Positions 42,900-50,429 of a stretch of DNA of 64,000 nucleotides are shown in pieces; the stretch's first letter is position 1, and each line of letters starts with the position of its first letter. The translations under genes were made by a program, and so were the position numbers. The DNA comes from Clostridia bacterium (GTDB taxonomy: Bacteria; Bacillota; Clostridia; Oscillospirales; Acutalibacteraceae): contig JAFXCH010000028.1 of the NCBI GenBank assembly GCA_017516485.1, positions 1 through 64,000 on the forward strand. The letters run 5' to 3'. The notes beneath the pieces were generated by a model. That model worked only from the letters and a program-made list of their open reading frames with translations, was not told the DNA's origin and ran no database searches.

Positions 42900-42928
42900 A
42901 TTATACACCCCAAAAAAGCGGATGTCAA
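42900..42928 (-). promoter_or_regulatory. Promoter of the aromatic operon
   Basis: On the minus strand a perfect consensus TTGACA (42923-42928), 17 bases, TATAAT (42900-42905). Transcription would start about 50 bases before the leader-peptide ATG. Confidence 0.92.
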
Positions 42929-42998
42929 TAGTTTTTGCAAAAATAATTTTATCGCTTTCAATTGCTAAAGTTTTGCGTTTTTTATTTGCTTTTCTATC

Positions 42999-43027
42999 TT
43001 GAAAAACCTTAACGTTCGTGTTAGTAT
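42999..43027 (+). promoter_or_regulatory. Promoter of the 43059 PHP gene
   Basis: TTGAAA (42999-43004) and TAGTAT (43022-43027), 17-base spacer; divergent from the aro promoter. Confidence 0.6.
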
Positions 43028-43058
43028 ATAAGTATATTTTAAAAATGGGGTGGTATTT

Positions 43059-43907
43059 GTGCTTGCAGGTTTTGTCGATCTTCACACTCATTCAAACTGC
43101 TCCGATGGCTCTATGTCACCCTCAGAACTTGTGCTACACGCGGCAGAGAAAGGTCTTGCGGCAATCGCACTTACCGACCATGATACGGCAGATGGCATAA
43201 AAGAAGCTGTTGCCAAGGGTAAGGAGTGTGGTGTTGAGGTTGTGCCCGCAATCGAGTTTTCGGCACGCTCAAATACTCTGACCCATATTCTCGGCTTTTA
43301 TATTGATGAAGACAATACGATGCTCAGGTCTGTACTTACCGAAATAGTTGACCTGAGACGTGAGCGTAACGTAATGACCGCAAAGCTTTTGCAGGAGCTT
43401 GGCTTTGATGTAACTCTCGAAGAAGCTGCAGCTATTGCACCGGGCGGAATTATCGGCAGAGCACACTATGCAAAGCTGCTTATGGATAAAGGCTACACCT
43501 CGTCTGTAAAGGATAGCTTTGATAAATACCTTGCTGTGGGTAAGCCTGCGTATTTTAACAATCAGAAGCTTGAGGCAAAGCGTATAATTGAAACAATTCA
43601 TGCTGCAGGCGGTGTGGCTTTCCTTGCTCATCCTCACCAGATGAAGCTGGGTGACAAGCTTGAGGACTATGTAAAAGAACTTGTATCCTACGGGCTTGAT
43701 GGTATGGAGGGCTACTACAGCGAATATGATGAGAAAATGCAAACCGAGTATCAGACTTTGGCATTACGCTACGGTCTTGCACTCTCGGGCGGTACGGATT
43801 TTCACGGTGAAATGAAACCGCATATTTCAATCGGTAAAGGTCTCGGCAATATGGCTGTGCCTTATAGCGTGCTCCTTAATATCAAACGAATGGTTGGCAT
43901 AGAATGA
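43059..43907 (+). CDS. PHP-domain nuclease/phosphatase (RNase AM/TrpH-like)
   Basis: 282 residues from the GTG behind GGGGTGG; a GTG nine bases earlier is the alternative. PHP motifs: VDLHTHSNCSDGSMSPSELV, ALTDHDTADGI, IEFSAR, GIIGRAHYAKLL, AFLAHPHQM and SGGTDFHGEMKP, matching the YciV/TrpH group that trims 5' ends of RNA or hydrolyses 3',5'-nucleoside bisphosphates. Translationally coupled (ATGA) to the kinase-like gene. Confidence 0.9.
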   Translation: MLAGFVDLHTHSNCSDGSMSPSELVLHAAEKGLAAIALTDHDTADGIKEAVAKGKECGVEVVPAIEFSARSNTLTHILGFYIDEDNTMLRSVLTEIVDLRRERNVMTAKLLQELGFDVTLEEAAAIAPGGIIGRAHYAKLLMDKGYTSSVKDSFDKYLAVGKPAYFNNQKLEAKRIIETIHAAGGVAFLAHPHQMKLGDKLEDYVKELVSYGLDGMEGYYSEYDEKMQTEYQTLALRYGLALSGGTDFHGEMKPHISIGKGLGNMAVPYSVLLNIKRMVGIE

Positions 43908-44461
43908 ATGATATTTTAAAAGAACAAATATCGAATTTAATAAATAACGGCAGGGTGGTTATTGCGCTTGACGGCAGCTGTGCCTCGGGTAAATCAACTC
44001 TTGCCGATGAAATACAGTCGATATTCGGCGGTACCGTTATCAGGGCAGACAGTTTTTTTCTTCCTTTTGAAATGCGTACCGATGAACGTCTTGATGAGCC
44101 CGGCGGTAATTTTCACCGTGAACGTTTTATATCTGAAGTCGTTTGCGGAATTAAGTCAGAATCAGCTTTCAGCTACGGCGTTTTTGATTGCAGTGCGGGT
44201 AAGGTTACTCACAGTATTACGGTTGACGAAAATCGGCTGATTATTATTGAGGGCAGTTACTGTATGCACCCTTGGGTAAAAATAGACTATGACCTTAGAA
44301 TTTTCTGCACAACAGATGAACAAACTCAGCTTTCACGCATTGTCAAGCGTAACGGCGAAGCTATGGCAGAGGTTTTTAAAAATAAATGGATACGGTTTGA
44401 AAACAGATATTTTGATTTTTATAACATAAAAAATAAATGCGATGTAATAATCGTTACATAA
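43904..44461 (+). CDS. P-loop nucleoside/uridine kinase-like protein
   Basis: 185 residues. Walker A is ALDGSCASGKST (about 21-32), followed by IRADSFFLP, RLDEPGGNFHRERF, and a Walker B-like LIIIEGSYCMHP, the layout of the uridine kinase/phosphoribulokinase family. Normal uridine kinases have about 205-210 residues. It overlaps the PHP gene by four bases and is 16 bases before GH95. Substrate not determined. Confidence 0.82.
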   Translation: MNDILKEQISNLINNGRVVIALDGSCASGKSTLADEIQSIFGGTVIRADSFFLPFEMRTDERLDEPGGNFHRERFISEVVCGIKSESAFSYGVFDCSAGKVTHSITVDENRLIIIEGSYCMHPWVKIDYDLRIFCTTDEQTQLSRIVKRNGEAMAEVFKNKWIRFENRYFDFYNIKNKCDVIIVT

Positions 44462-44477
44462 AGACGGAGGAAAAATC

Positions 44478-46727
44478 ATGAAAAACTACATACTTCATCT
44501 TGAAAATTCGGCAAAAAACTGGGAAAACTCAACTCCCGTAGGTAACGGCTCAATGGGTCTGAGTGTTTTCGGCAGAACCGACAGCGAGCTTTTTGTGCTC
44601 AATGAAGAAACTGTTTGGGACGAAAGAACCGATATGAAGCCTGCAGGCGATTTTAAAGAGAAGATTGAGTATATCCGCTCTCTCTTCCTTGCGGGCAAAA
44701 ACTTTGAAGCTGCAAAGTGGGCAGAGGATAACCTTGAGAATGACTTTAACATAATTTCATCCTTTGAGGTTGCAGGAAAAATCAATATAGATTTTGATAA
44801 TAAGGCAAAGGCAAAGGATTACAGCCGTGATCTCTGCCTTAACACAGGTATCGCAACCGTAAAATACAACAAAAAAGGTGTTGAAACAGTTGAGGAGTGC
44901 TTTGCTTCTTACGAAGAAAAGCTCCTTGCCGCAAAGTTCAGCTTTTCGGCCGAGAGCAGCTTTACTCTCGGCTTTGAGCGTGAGTTTATCAAGAGTTATA
45001 TGGCAGAGGATGATACGCTTATTGTCCGTTGCGGCACCGCAAGCGGCACTCACTTTTTCTGCGTAGGTATCCGCGTTGTTACCGACGGTTCTCTTAATTG
45101 TGATGACGGCAAGTTCCGTGTTGAGAATGCAAAGAGTGCAGTTGTATATATCAGTATTGTTACCGATAATATAGCTGAGAATTACATTGACGTTTGCAAG
45201 GAAAGAATTGCAACCGCTTCAGATTATGATGATATGAAAAAAGCACATATCGAGAGCTTTTCTGAGATTATGTGCCGCTCCGATATCAGCTTTGACGGTG
45301 ATGAAGAGTTTGAGTCTATGCCTGTAAGTGAAAGACTTGAAAGGCTTAAAAAAGATAAAAAGGCAGACGACTTCGGTCTGATGTCACTCTACTGGCAGTT
45401 TGGTAAGTATCTGCTTGTAAGCTCCAGCCGTCCCGGTACTCTTCCTGCAAACCTGCAGGGTGTATGGGGTGAGCGTATGCAGAACCCCTGGAATGCCGAC
45501 TACCATACAAACATCAACCTGCAGATGAATTACTGGCAGGCCGAGCAGGCTAATATCTCCGAGTGTACAGACGCTCTGTTTGACTATATGAATACAAATC
45601 TTCTTGTCGGCGGCAGAAAGGCTGCAGAGGATTATTACGGCTGTAAGGGTACTGTTACACATCACCTGAGCGATATTTACGGCTTCAACGCACCTGCTGA
45701 CGGTGTGTGGGGTCTCTGGCCTATGGGCGGTGCGTGGCTTGCATTCCATATGTGGGAGCACTACCTTTATACAAACGACCTTGCTTATCTTAAGGACACA
45801 GCTTATGATTATATCAAAGCCTGCGTTGAATTCTTCCTTGATTATATGGTAGAGGATGATAAGGGCAGATTTCTTACAGGTCCCTCTGCTTCACCCGAAA
45901 ATGATTATATCGGTGCTGACGGTAAGCCCGTATGTATGTGTATGTCTCCGACAATGGATGTCGAAATTGTAAGCGGTCTGCTTAAATTCTATATTGAAAC
46001 AGAAAAACTCCTTGGTATCGACAGTGAAACAGCGGCAAAGGCTGTTGAGGCACTCGGTAAGATGCCTGCAATTCAGGTCGGTAAGCACGGTCAGCTTATG
46101 GAGTGGCTTGAAGATTATGAAGAGGCTGAGCCGGGTCACAGACATATTTCTCACGCTTTCGGTCTTTATCCCGCAGACCTTATTACTCGTGCTACTCCGG
46201 ACCTTTATAACGCAATCCGCGTTACTATCGACCGCAGACTTGCCAACGGCGGTGGTCATACAGGCTGGAGCAGAGCTTGGCTTATAAACCTCTTTGCGCG
46301 TCTTCGTGACGGTGAAGAGACTTACAACCATATCAGACTCCTTTTCACACGCTCAACTCTGCCCAATCTTTACGATACTCATCCGCCTTTCCAGATTGAC
46401 GGTAACTTCGGCGGTGCGGCAGGTATAGGCGAAATGCTTATGCAAAGCCACGAGGGCTTCATTTCACTTCTTCCTGCAACAAGCAAGGCACTTTCAGGCT
46501 CATTCAGCGGTCTTAAGGCAAGGGGCAATGTTGAGGTTTCAGCTAAATTCAGCGGCGGTAAAGCAGAGTCTTTCAGTCTTGTTTCTGCCGAGGATAAGTG
46601 TATTAAGGTTGAAATTAAAGATGCCGCAACAGTTTCCTGTGGCGGCAAAGAATATAAAGCTGTTGACGGTTTGTTTGAGCTTTGCGTAAATGCAGGTGAA
46701 AAGCTCGAGTGCACTGTTATGTATTAA
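44478..46727 (+). CDS. Glycoside hydrolase family 95 (alpha-L-fucosidase/galactosidase)
   Basis: 749 residues, full family length. The N-terminal beta-sandwich starts with ENSTPVGNGSMGLSVFG, typical of GH95. The barrel carries the conserved pieces PANLQGVWGERMQNPWNADY, YHTNINLQMNYW with the two active-site Asn, ASPENDYIG with the general acid Glu, GHRHISHAFGLYP, GHTGWSRAW, and QIDGNFGGAAGIGEM with the Asp. Acts by inversion on terminal fucose (or L-galactose) of host or plant glycans. There is no signal peptide, so it is an intracellular enzyme for imported oligosaccharides. The last 11 bases overlap bofA on the other strand. Confidence 0.95.
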   Translation: MKNYILHLENSAKNWENSTPVGNGSMGLSVFGRTDSELFVLNEETVWDERTDMKPAGDFKEKIEYIRSLFLAGKNFEAAKWAEDNLENDFNIISSFEVAGKINIDFDNKAKAKDYSRDLCLNTGIATVKYNKKGVETVEECFASYEEKLLAAKFSFSAESSFTLGFEREFIKSYMAEDDTLIVRCGTASGTHFFCVGIRVVTDGSLNCDDGKFRVENAKSAVVYISIVTDNIAENYIDVCKERIATASDYDDMKKAHIESFSEIMCRSDISFDGDEEFESMPVSERLERLKKDKKADDFGLMSLYWQFGKYLLVSSSRPGTLPANLQGVWGERMQNPWNADYHTNINLQMNYWQAEQANISECTDALFDYMNTNLLVGGRKAAEDYYGCKGTVTHHLSDIYGFNAPADGVWGLWPMGGAWLAFHMWEHYLYTNDLAYLKDTAYDYIKACVEFFLDYMVEDDKGRFLTGPSASPENDYIGADGKPVCMCMSPTMDVEIVSGLLKFYIETEKLLGIDSETAAKAVEALGKMPAIQVGKHGQLMEWLEDYEEAEPGHRHISHAFGLYPADLITRATPDLYNAIRVTIDRRLANGGGHTGWSRAWLINLFARLRDGEETYNHIRLLFTRSTLPNLYDTHPPFQIDGNFGGAAGIGEMLMQSHEGFISLLPATSKALSGSFSGLKARGNVEVSAKFSGGKAESFSLVSAEDKCIKVEIKDAATVSCGGKEYKAVDGLFELCVNAGEKLECTVMY

Positions 46728-46980
46728 AAATTGTCTGTACGGTGAGTATAAGTGCCGCTCCGGGTGAGCCGAGCACTGCAACTGTGCCGAGAGTGAGCCA
46801 GTTGACGGCGATGTGCGTGCCGGTAACAAGCCCGACAAGGTTTACGGCATAAAGTGCGGCAACACCCTGTACTGCACTTGATACTATACCCTTTATCAGA
46901 CATTTTCTCTTGAGCATTGTTATAATCAGCGTTATTATGCAAAGTCCTGCAAACAGAAAAGGTACAGTGTTAATTCCCAT
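46717..46980 (-). CDS. bofA: BofA-family protein (pro-sigma-K processing regulator)
   Basis: 87 residues, normal size. Two membrane segments (about 3-22 and 28-50) and the family end block VNLVGLVTGTHIAVNWLTLG with VAVLGSPGAALILTVQTIF. In B. subtilis BofA holds the SpoIVFB protease inactive until the forespore signals, controlling sigma-K activation. Here it directly follows a DUF2508 gene, the same order as yaaL-bofA in B. subtilis, and so supports a spore-forming ancestry. Confidence 0.9.
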   Translation of the reverse strand: MGINTVPFLFAGLCIITLIITMLKRKCLIKGIVSSAVQGVAALYAVNLVGLVTGTHIAVNWLTLGTVAVLGSPGAALILTVQTIFNT

Positions 46981-47230
46981 AATCCTGAAACCTCGTTTCG
47001 TTTGATTTAAGATTTCTTTGCTTGGCAAGTGCAAGCATATAGCGGTAGCGTGCCTTGAGCGCTTCAATTTCATATATCGTAGCTTCAACAAGGTCATTGT
47101 CGCTCTGCAGTTCAAATCTTTCGTAAGCAAGTGTCAGTGCGTCGCTTAAGCGCCTGATTTCGCTGATTAACTGCTCGTCATCTTCGTTAGCGTTTTTCTT
47201 TTTCATAATCAACTGTGTTATTGTTTCCAT
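46970..47230 (-). CDS. yaaL: DUF2508 (YaaL-like) protein
   Basis: 86 residues, soluble and helical. DDEQLISEIRRLSDALTLAYERFELQ and DLVEATIYEIEALKARYRYML match the short DUF2508 family found upstream of bofA. Function unknown. Ribosome site GGAGG; its end overlaps the bofA start by 11 bases. Confidence 0.82.
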   Translation of the reverse strand: METITQLIMKKKNANEDDEQLISEIRRLSDALTLAYERFELQSDNDLVEATIYEIEALKARYRYMLALAKQRNLKSNETRFQDYGN

Positions 47231-47315
47231 TTTCTGTCCTCCGTTTCATACTAAATCTTATGATAAAATGATGGACAGATATGCAAAAAAATATACCTCA
47301 AAGGGGATTTTTATT

Positions 47316-48281
47316 ATGTATATGACAAAACTCATACCTTTTTCTGTACGCACAATTTGGGGCGGCAGAAAGCTTATTGAAAACTACGGCATTAAGACTG
47401 ATCTTGAAAACTGTGCCGAAGCTTGGATGCTTTCTTGCTTCGACGGTTTTGAGAGCACCGTTGCCGACGGCGAGTATGCAGGCAAGACTCTTACAGAGGT
47501 TATAAGCGTCTGCGGTAAAGAAATTCTCGGCAAAAATTCACAGAGCTTTGAGTATTTCCCTATCCTTATCAAATTTATCGATGCGGCAGACGACCTTTCC
47601 GTGCAGGTGCATCCCGATGATGAGTATGCCGCACAGTACAACGGCGGCTACGGCAAGACCGAATGCTGGTATATTATGGATTGCGAGCCCGGTGCACGCA
47701 TTATATACGGCTTTAAGAATAAGATTTCTACCGAGGATTTTGCAAAGGCTATTGAAGAAAACAGAATTGATGACGTTGTAAATTATATTGAAGTAAAAAA
47801 GGGTGATTTCTTCCTTATTGAAGCAGGCACGCTTCACGCTATCTGCAAGGGTATACTTCTTGCAGAGGTACAGCAGAATTCAAACGTAACCTTCAGAGCA
47901 TACGATTACAACCGCTTTGATGCAAAGTGCAACGGTCCGAGACCGCTTCATATTAAGGAAACACTCGACGTCACAAAGTGCGAGCCTCCCTGCCCGTCAA
48001 TACCCACTCTTACCAAAACAGAGCAGCTTGACGGTGCAACAAAATCCGAGCTTGTCATCTTTGAGCTTTTTAGTGTAAATAAGGTTGAGGTAACAAGTGG
48101 TTACACAGGTACAGCAGATGAGAATTCATTTGTACATATTATGGTGCTTGACGGTAGCGGTACAATCTCCTGCGGCGATATCAAACTCGATATTACAAAG
48201 GGCGAGGGTGTGTTCATTCCCGCTTCTGCAGGTGACTATACTGTAAACGGTACACTTACGGTACTTGAAAGCAGAGTTTAA
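47316..48281 (+). CDS. manA: Mannose-6-phosphate isomerase, class I
   Basis: 321 residues, the short Gram-positive type. The zinc/substrate motif is LSVQVHPDDEYAAQYNGGYGKTECWYI (split as LSVQVHPDDEYA and GKTECWY), and further ligands lie in IEAGTLHAICKG. VTFRAYDYNRFD is typical of the class. Interconverts mannose-6-P and fructose-6-P. The start chosen is the ATG behind AAAGGGGA. It is followed by the hairpin-ladder sequence. Confidence 0.94.
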   Translation: MYMTKLIPFSVRTIWGGRKLIENYGIKTDLENCAEAWMLSCFDGFESTVADGEYAGKTLTEVISVCGKEILGKNSQSFEYFPILIKFIDAADDLSVQVHPDDEYAAQYNGGYGKTECWYIMDCEPGARIIYGFKNKISTEDFAKAIEENRIDDVVNYIEVKKGDFFLIEAGTLHAICKGILLAEVQQNSNVTFRAYDYNRFDAKCNGPRPLHIKETLDVTKCEPPCPSIPTLTKTEQLDGATKSELVIFELFSVNKVEVTSGYTGTADENSFVHIMVLDGSGTISCGDIKLDITKGEGVFIPASAGDYTVNGTLTVLESRV

Positions 48282-48293
48282 TGCAGTTTTAAT

Positions 48294-48473
48294 GCGTTTG
48301 TAAAACGCAAATCACGCAAAATTTATTTTGCAAATCATGATTTTGAAAAAATCAAATCATGCCGTAAGGTAAATCATAAAAACCTATTAATGATTTGCTG
48401 TGCATGATTTGGCGTACCGCCATGATTTGTTGCTTTGCAACGTGATTTGAATTGATAAATCAATTCATTTTTT
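48294..48473. repeat. Symmetric hairpin-spacer ladder
   Basis: Eight hairpins alternate with eight 7-base spacers. Spacers on the left: AAATCAC (48309-48315), AAATCAT (48332-48338, 48354-48360, 48371-48377). On the right: ATGATTT (48390-48396, 48404-48410, 48422-48428), GTGATTT (48442-48448). Hairpins: GCGTTT/AAACGC (48294-48308), GCAAAAT/ATTTTGC (48316-48331), GATTTT/AAAATC (48339-48353), GCC/GGT (48361-48370), GC/GC (48397-48403), GGCG/CGCC (48411-48421), GTTGC/GCAAC (48429-48441), GAATTGAT/ATCAATTC (48449-48466, then ATTTTTT). The centre is a 12-base loop, 48378-48389. Every left spacer is complementary to its mirror partner, including the C-to-G change in the outermost pair. The last hairpin plus T tract could terminate manA. 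Confidence 0.85.
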
Positions 48474-48503
48474 GAAAAATTACTTATTTTCCGGAGAATA
48501 TCA

Positions 48504-50414
48504 ATGGCAGTTCTTTCCGCACAAAATCTGAACATGTCCTTTGGTGACAGAACTCTTTTTGACGGTGTTTCATTTGAGATTAATACCGGCGACAGGGTGG
48601 GTCTTATCGGTGCCAACGGCACGGGTAAGACAACTTTGTTCCGCCTTATTCTCGGCAGTGAAAGTCCGACTTCGGGTGAAATTCATCCGGGTAAAAACAC
48701 TGTTGTCGGGTATATGGAGCAGCACGCCTGCCGCAATTCGCACAGAAGCGTTTATGACGAGATAATGACTGTGTTTGAACCGCTTATCGAGAAAGAAAAG
48801 CGTATCGAGCAGCTGAGCAATATGATTGATGCAGGTGCCGCTATTGATTCTGTTATAGAGGAGCAGCTTCGCCTTACTGAGGAGTTTGAGCGTGAGGGAG
48901 GGCTTACCTGTCGTAGTCGTGCTCGCTCTACACTTGTCGGTCTCGGCTTTGCGGCAGAGATGCATTCGCTAACCTGCGATAAGCTCAGCGGCGGTCAGCG
49001 CTCAAAGCTGAGCTTGGGTAAACTGCTGCTGTCAGACCCCGATTTACTGCTGCTGGACGAGCCTACAAATCACCTCGATATTGAGAGTGTGGAGTGGCTT
49101 GAGGCATTTCTTGCCGACTATAAGGGTGCGGCACTTATAATTTCGCACGACCGTTATTTTCTTGACCGTGTCACAACACGCACTATGGAAATTGAACATA
49201 GAAAAATGCGTATCTACAAGGGTGGATATACCGAGTTTATAAAGCAGAAGGAAAAAGACAAGGAGATTGCACAGCGTCATTATGACAATACGATGGATGA
49301 GGTTCACCGTATCGAAAAGATGATTGAACAGCAACGCCGTTGGAACCGTGAACGCAATATCCGCACAGCGGAGCACAAACAGAAGTCAATTGACCGACTT
49401 ATGGATGGACTTGAAAAGCCTGAAGCAGACGAAGCGACGCTTAAATTCAATTTCAGAACGCTTGTTGAAACGGGTAACGATGTGCTTATATGCCAGGGGC
49501 TCACAAAGGGTTTTGGCGGTGAGCCGCTTTTCAAAGATGCAGACCTGCTGATAAAAAAAGGTGAGCGTGCATTCCTGCTCGGTGCAAACGGCTGCGGTAA
49601 AACAACATTCCTTCGTGTGCTTATGGGCGAGTATATCCCACAGGCGGGCATACGCAAATTCGGTGAAAACGTGAGGGTCGGCTATTTTGACCAGACACTC
49701 AGCGGACTTGATGAAAACAAAACCGTACTCGACGAAGTGTGGGACCGTTATCGCAAGCTTACGCAGACCGAAGTAAGGTCGGCACTTGCCGCTTTCCTTT
49801 TCAGAGGGGATGCCGTATTTGCCCGTGTAGGTGACCTGAGCGGCGGTGAAAAGGCGAGAGTGGCTCTGCTAAAGCTTATGCTTGGCGGCTACAATCTGCT
49901 TCTGCTCGATGAGCCGACAAACCACCTCGACATAACTTCAAGAGAAGCTCTTGAAGATGCACTTTTAGGCTACGATGGCACAATGCTTATCGTATCGCAC
50001 GACCGTTACTTTATTAATAAGCTTTCTACCAGAATTCTTCGTCTGGGACAAAATGGTATAGAGGAATTCGGTAACGATTACGATGAGTACCTTGCACGCC
50101 TTGAAAAGCTCAAAGCCGAGGTTACGGTTCAGAAAGAGAAGGCACCGAAGGTAGATAACTACAAGCTTCGCAAAGAAAGAGAGAGCGAAAAAAGAAAACT
50201 TAACACAGCTTTCAAACGTTGTGAAGAAAATATAGAAAAAACAGAAAATCTCATAGCCGAAACTCAGGCTGAAATTGAAAATCCCGAAAACTCGGCAGAC
50301 TATGAGAAAATAATTGAGCTTACGGCAAAACTCGATGAGCTGAACAGTTCACTTGAGCAGCTTTATGAGGATTGGGAGAATATTCAGCTTAAAATCGCAG
50401 AATACGAAGAATAA
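48504..50414 (+). CDS. ABC-F family ATPase (Uup/YdiF-like)
   Basis: 636 residues with two ATPase domains and no membrane segment. Domain 1: Walker A GANGTGKTT, signature LSGGQ, Walker B LLLLDEPTNHLD. Linker with the charged helices YTEFIKQKEKDKEIAQRHYD and RWNRERNIRTAEHKQKS. Domain 2: GANGCGKTT, LSGGE, LLLLDEPTNHLD. The C-terminus (about 555-636) is a coiled coil, as in Uup/YdiF. Such proteins act on the ribosome exit site as translation factors, and some give antibiotic resistance. Ribosome site GGAG; the gene begins 30 bases after the hairpin ladder, which may be part of its leader. Confidence 0.93.
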   Translation: MAVLSAQNLNMSFGDRTLFDGVSFEINTGDRVGLIGANGTGKTTLFRLILGSESPTSGEIHPGKNTVVGYMEQHACRNSHRSVYDEIMTVFEPLIEKEKRIEQLSNMIDAGAAIDSVIEEQLRLTEEFEREGGLTCRSRARSTLVGLGFAAEMHSLTCDKLSGGQRSKLSLGKLLLSDPDLLLLDEPTNHLDIESVEWLEAFLADYKGAALIISHDRYFLDRVTTRTMEIEHRKMRIYKGGYTEFIKQKEKDKEIAQRHYDNTMDEVHRIEKMIEQQRRWNRERNIRTAEHKQKSIDRLMDGLEKPEADEATLKFNFRTLVETGNDVLICQGLTKGFGGEPLFKDADLLIKKGERAFLLGANGCGKTTFLRVLMGEYIPQAGIRKFGENVRVGYFDQTLSGLDENKTVLDEVWDRYRKLTQTEVRSALAAFLFRGDAVFARVGDLSGGEKARVALLKLMLGGYNLLLLDEPTNHLDITSREALEDALLGYDGTMLIVSHDRYFINKLSTRILRLGQNGIEEFGNDYDEYLARLEKLKAEVTVQKEKAPKVDNYKLRKERESEKRKLNTAFKRCEENIEKTENLIAETQAEIENPENSADYEKIIELTAKLDELNSSLEQLYEDWENIQLKIAEYEE

Positions 50415-50429
50415 AGGAGGTAACCCCTT

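Noticed and set aside
42662..42900. T-box riboswitch upstream of aroF
   Set aside because: No T-box sequence (AGGGTGGNACCGCG type) or specifier-loop layout is found; the leader peptide explains the region better.
48294..48466. CRISPR array
   Set aside because: The repeats are only 7 bases, reverse orientation at the centre, and the intervening segments are self-complementary hairpins, not spacers; no cas genes occur in the window.
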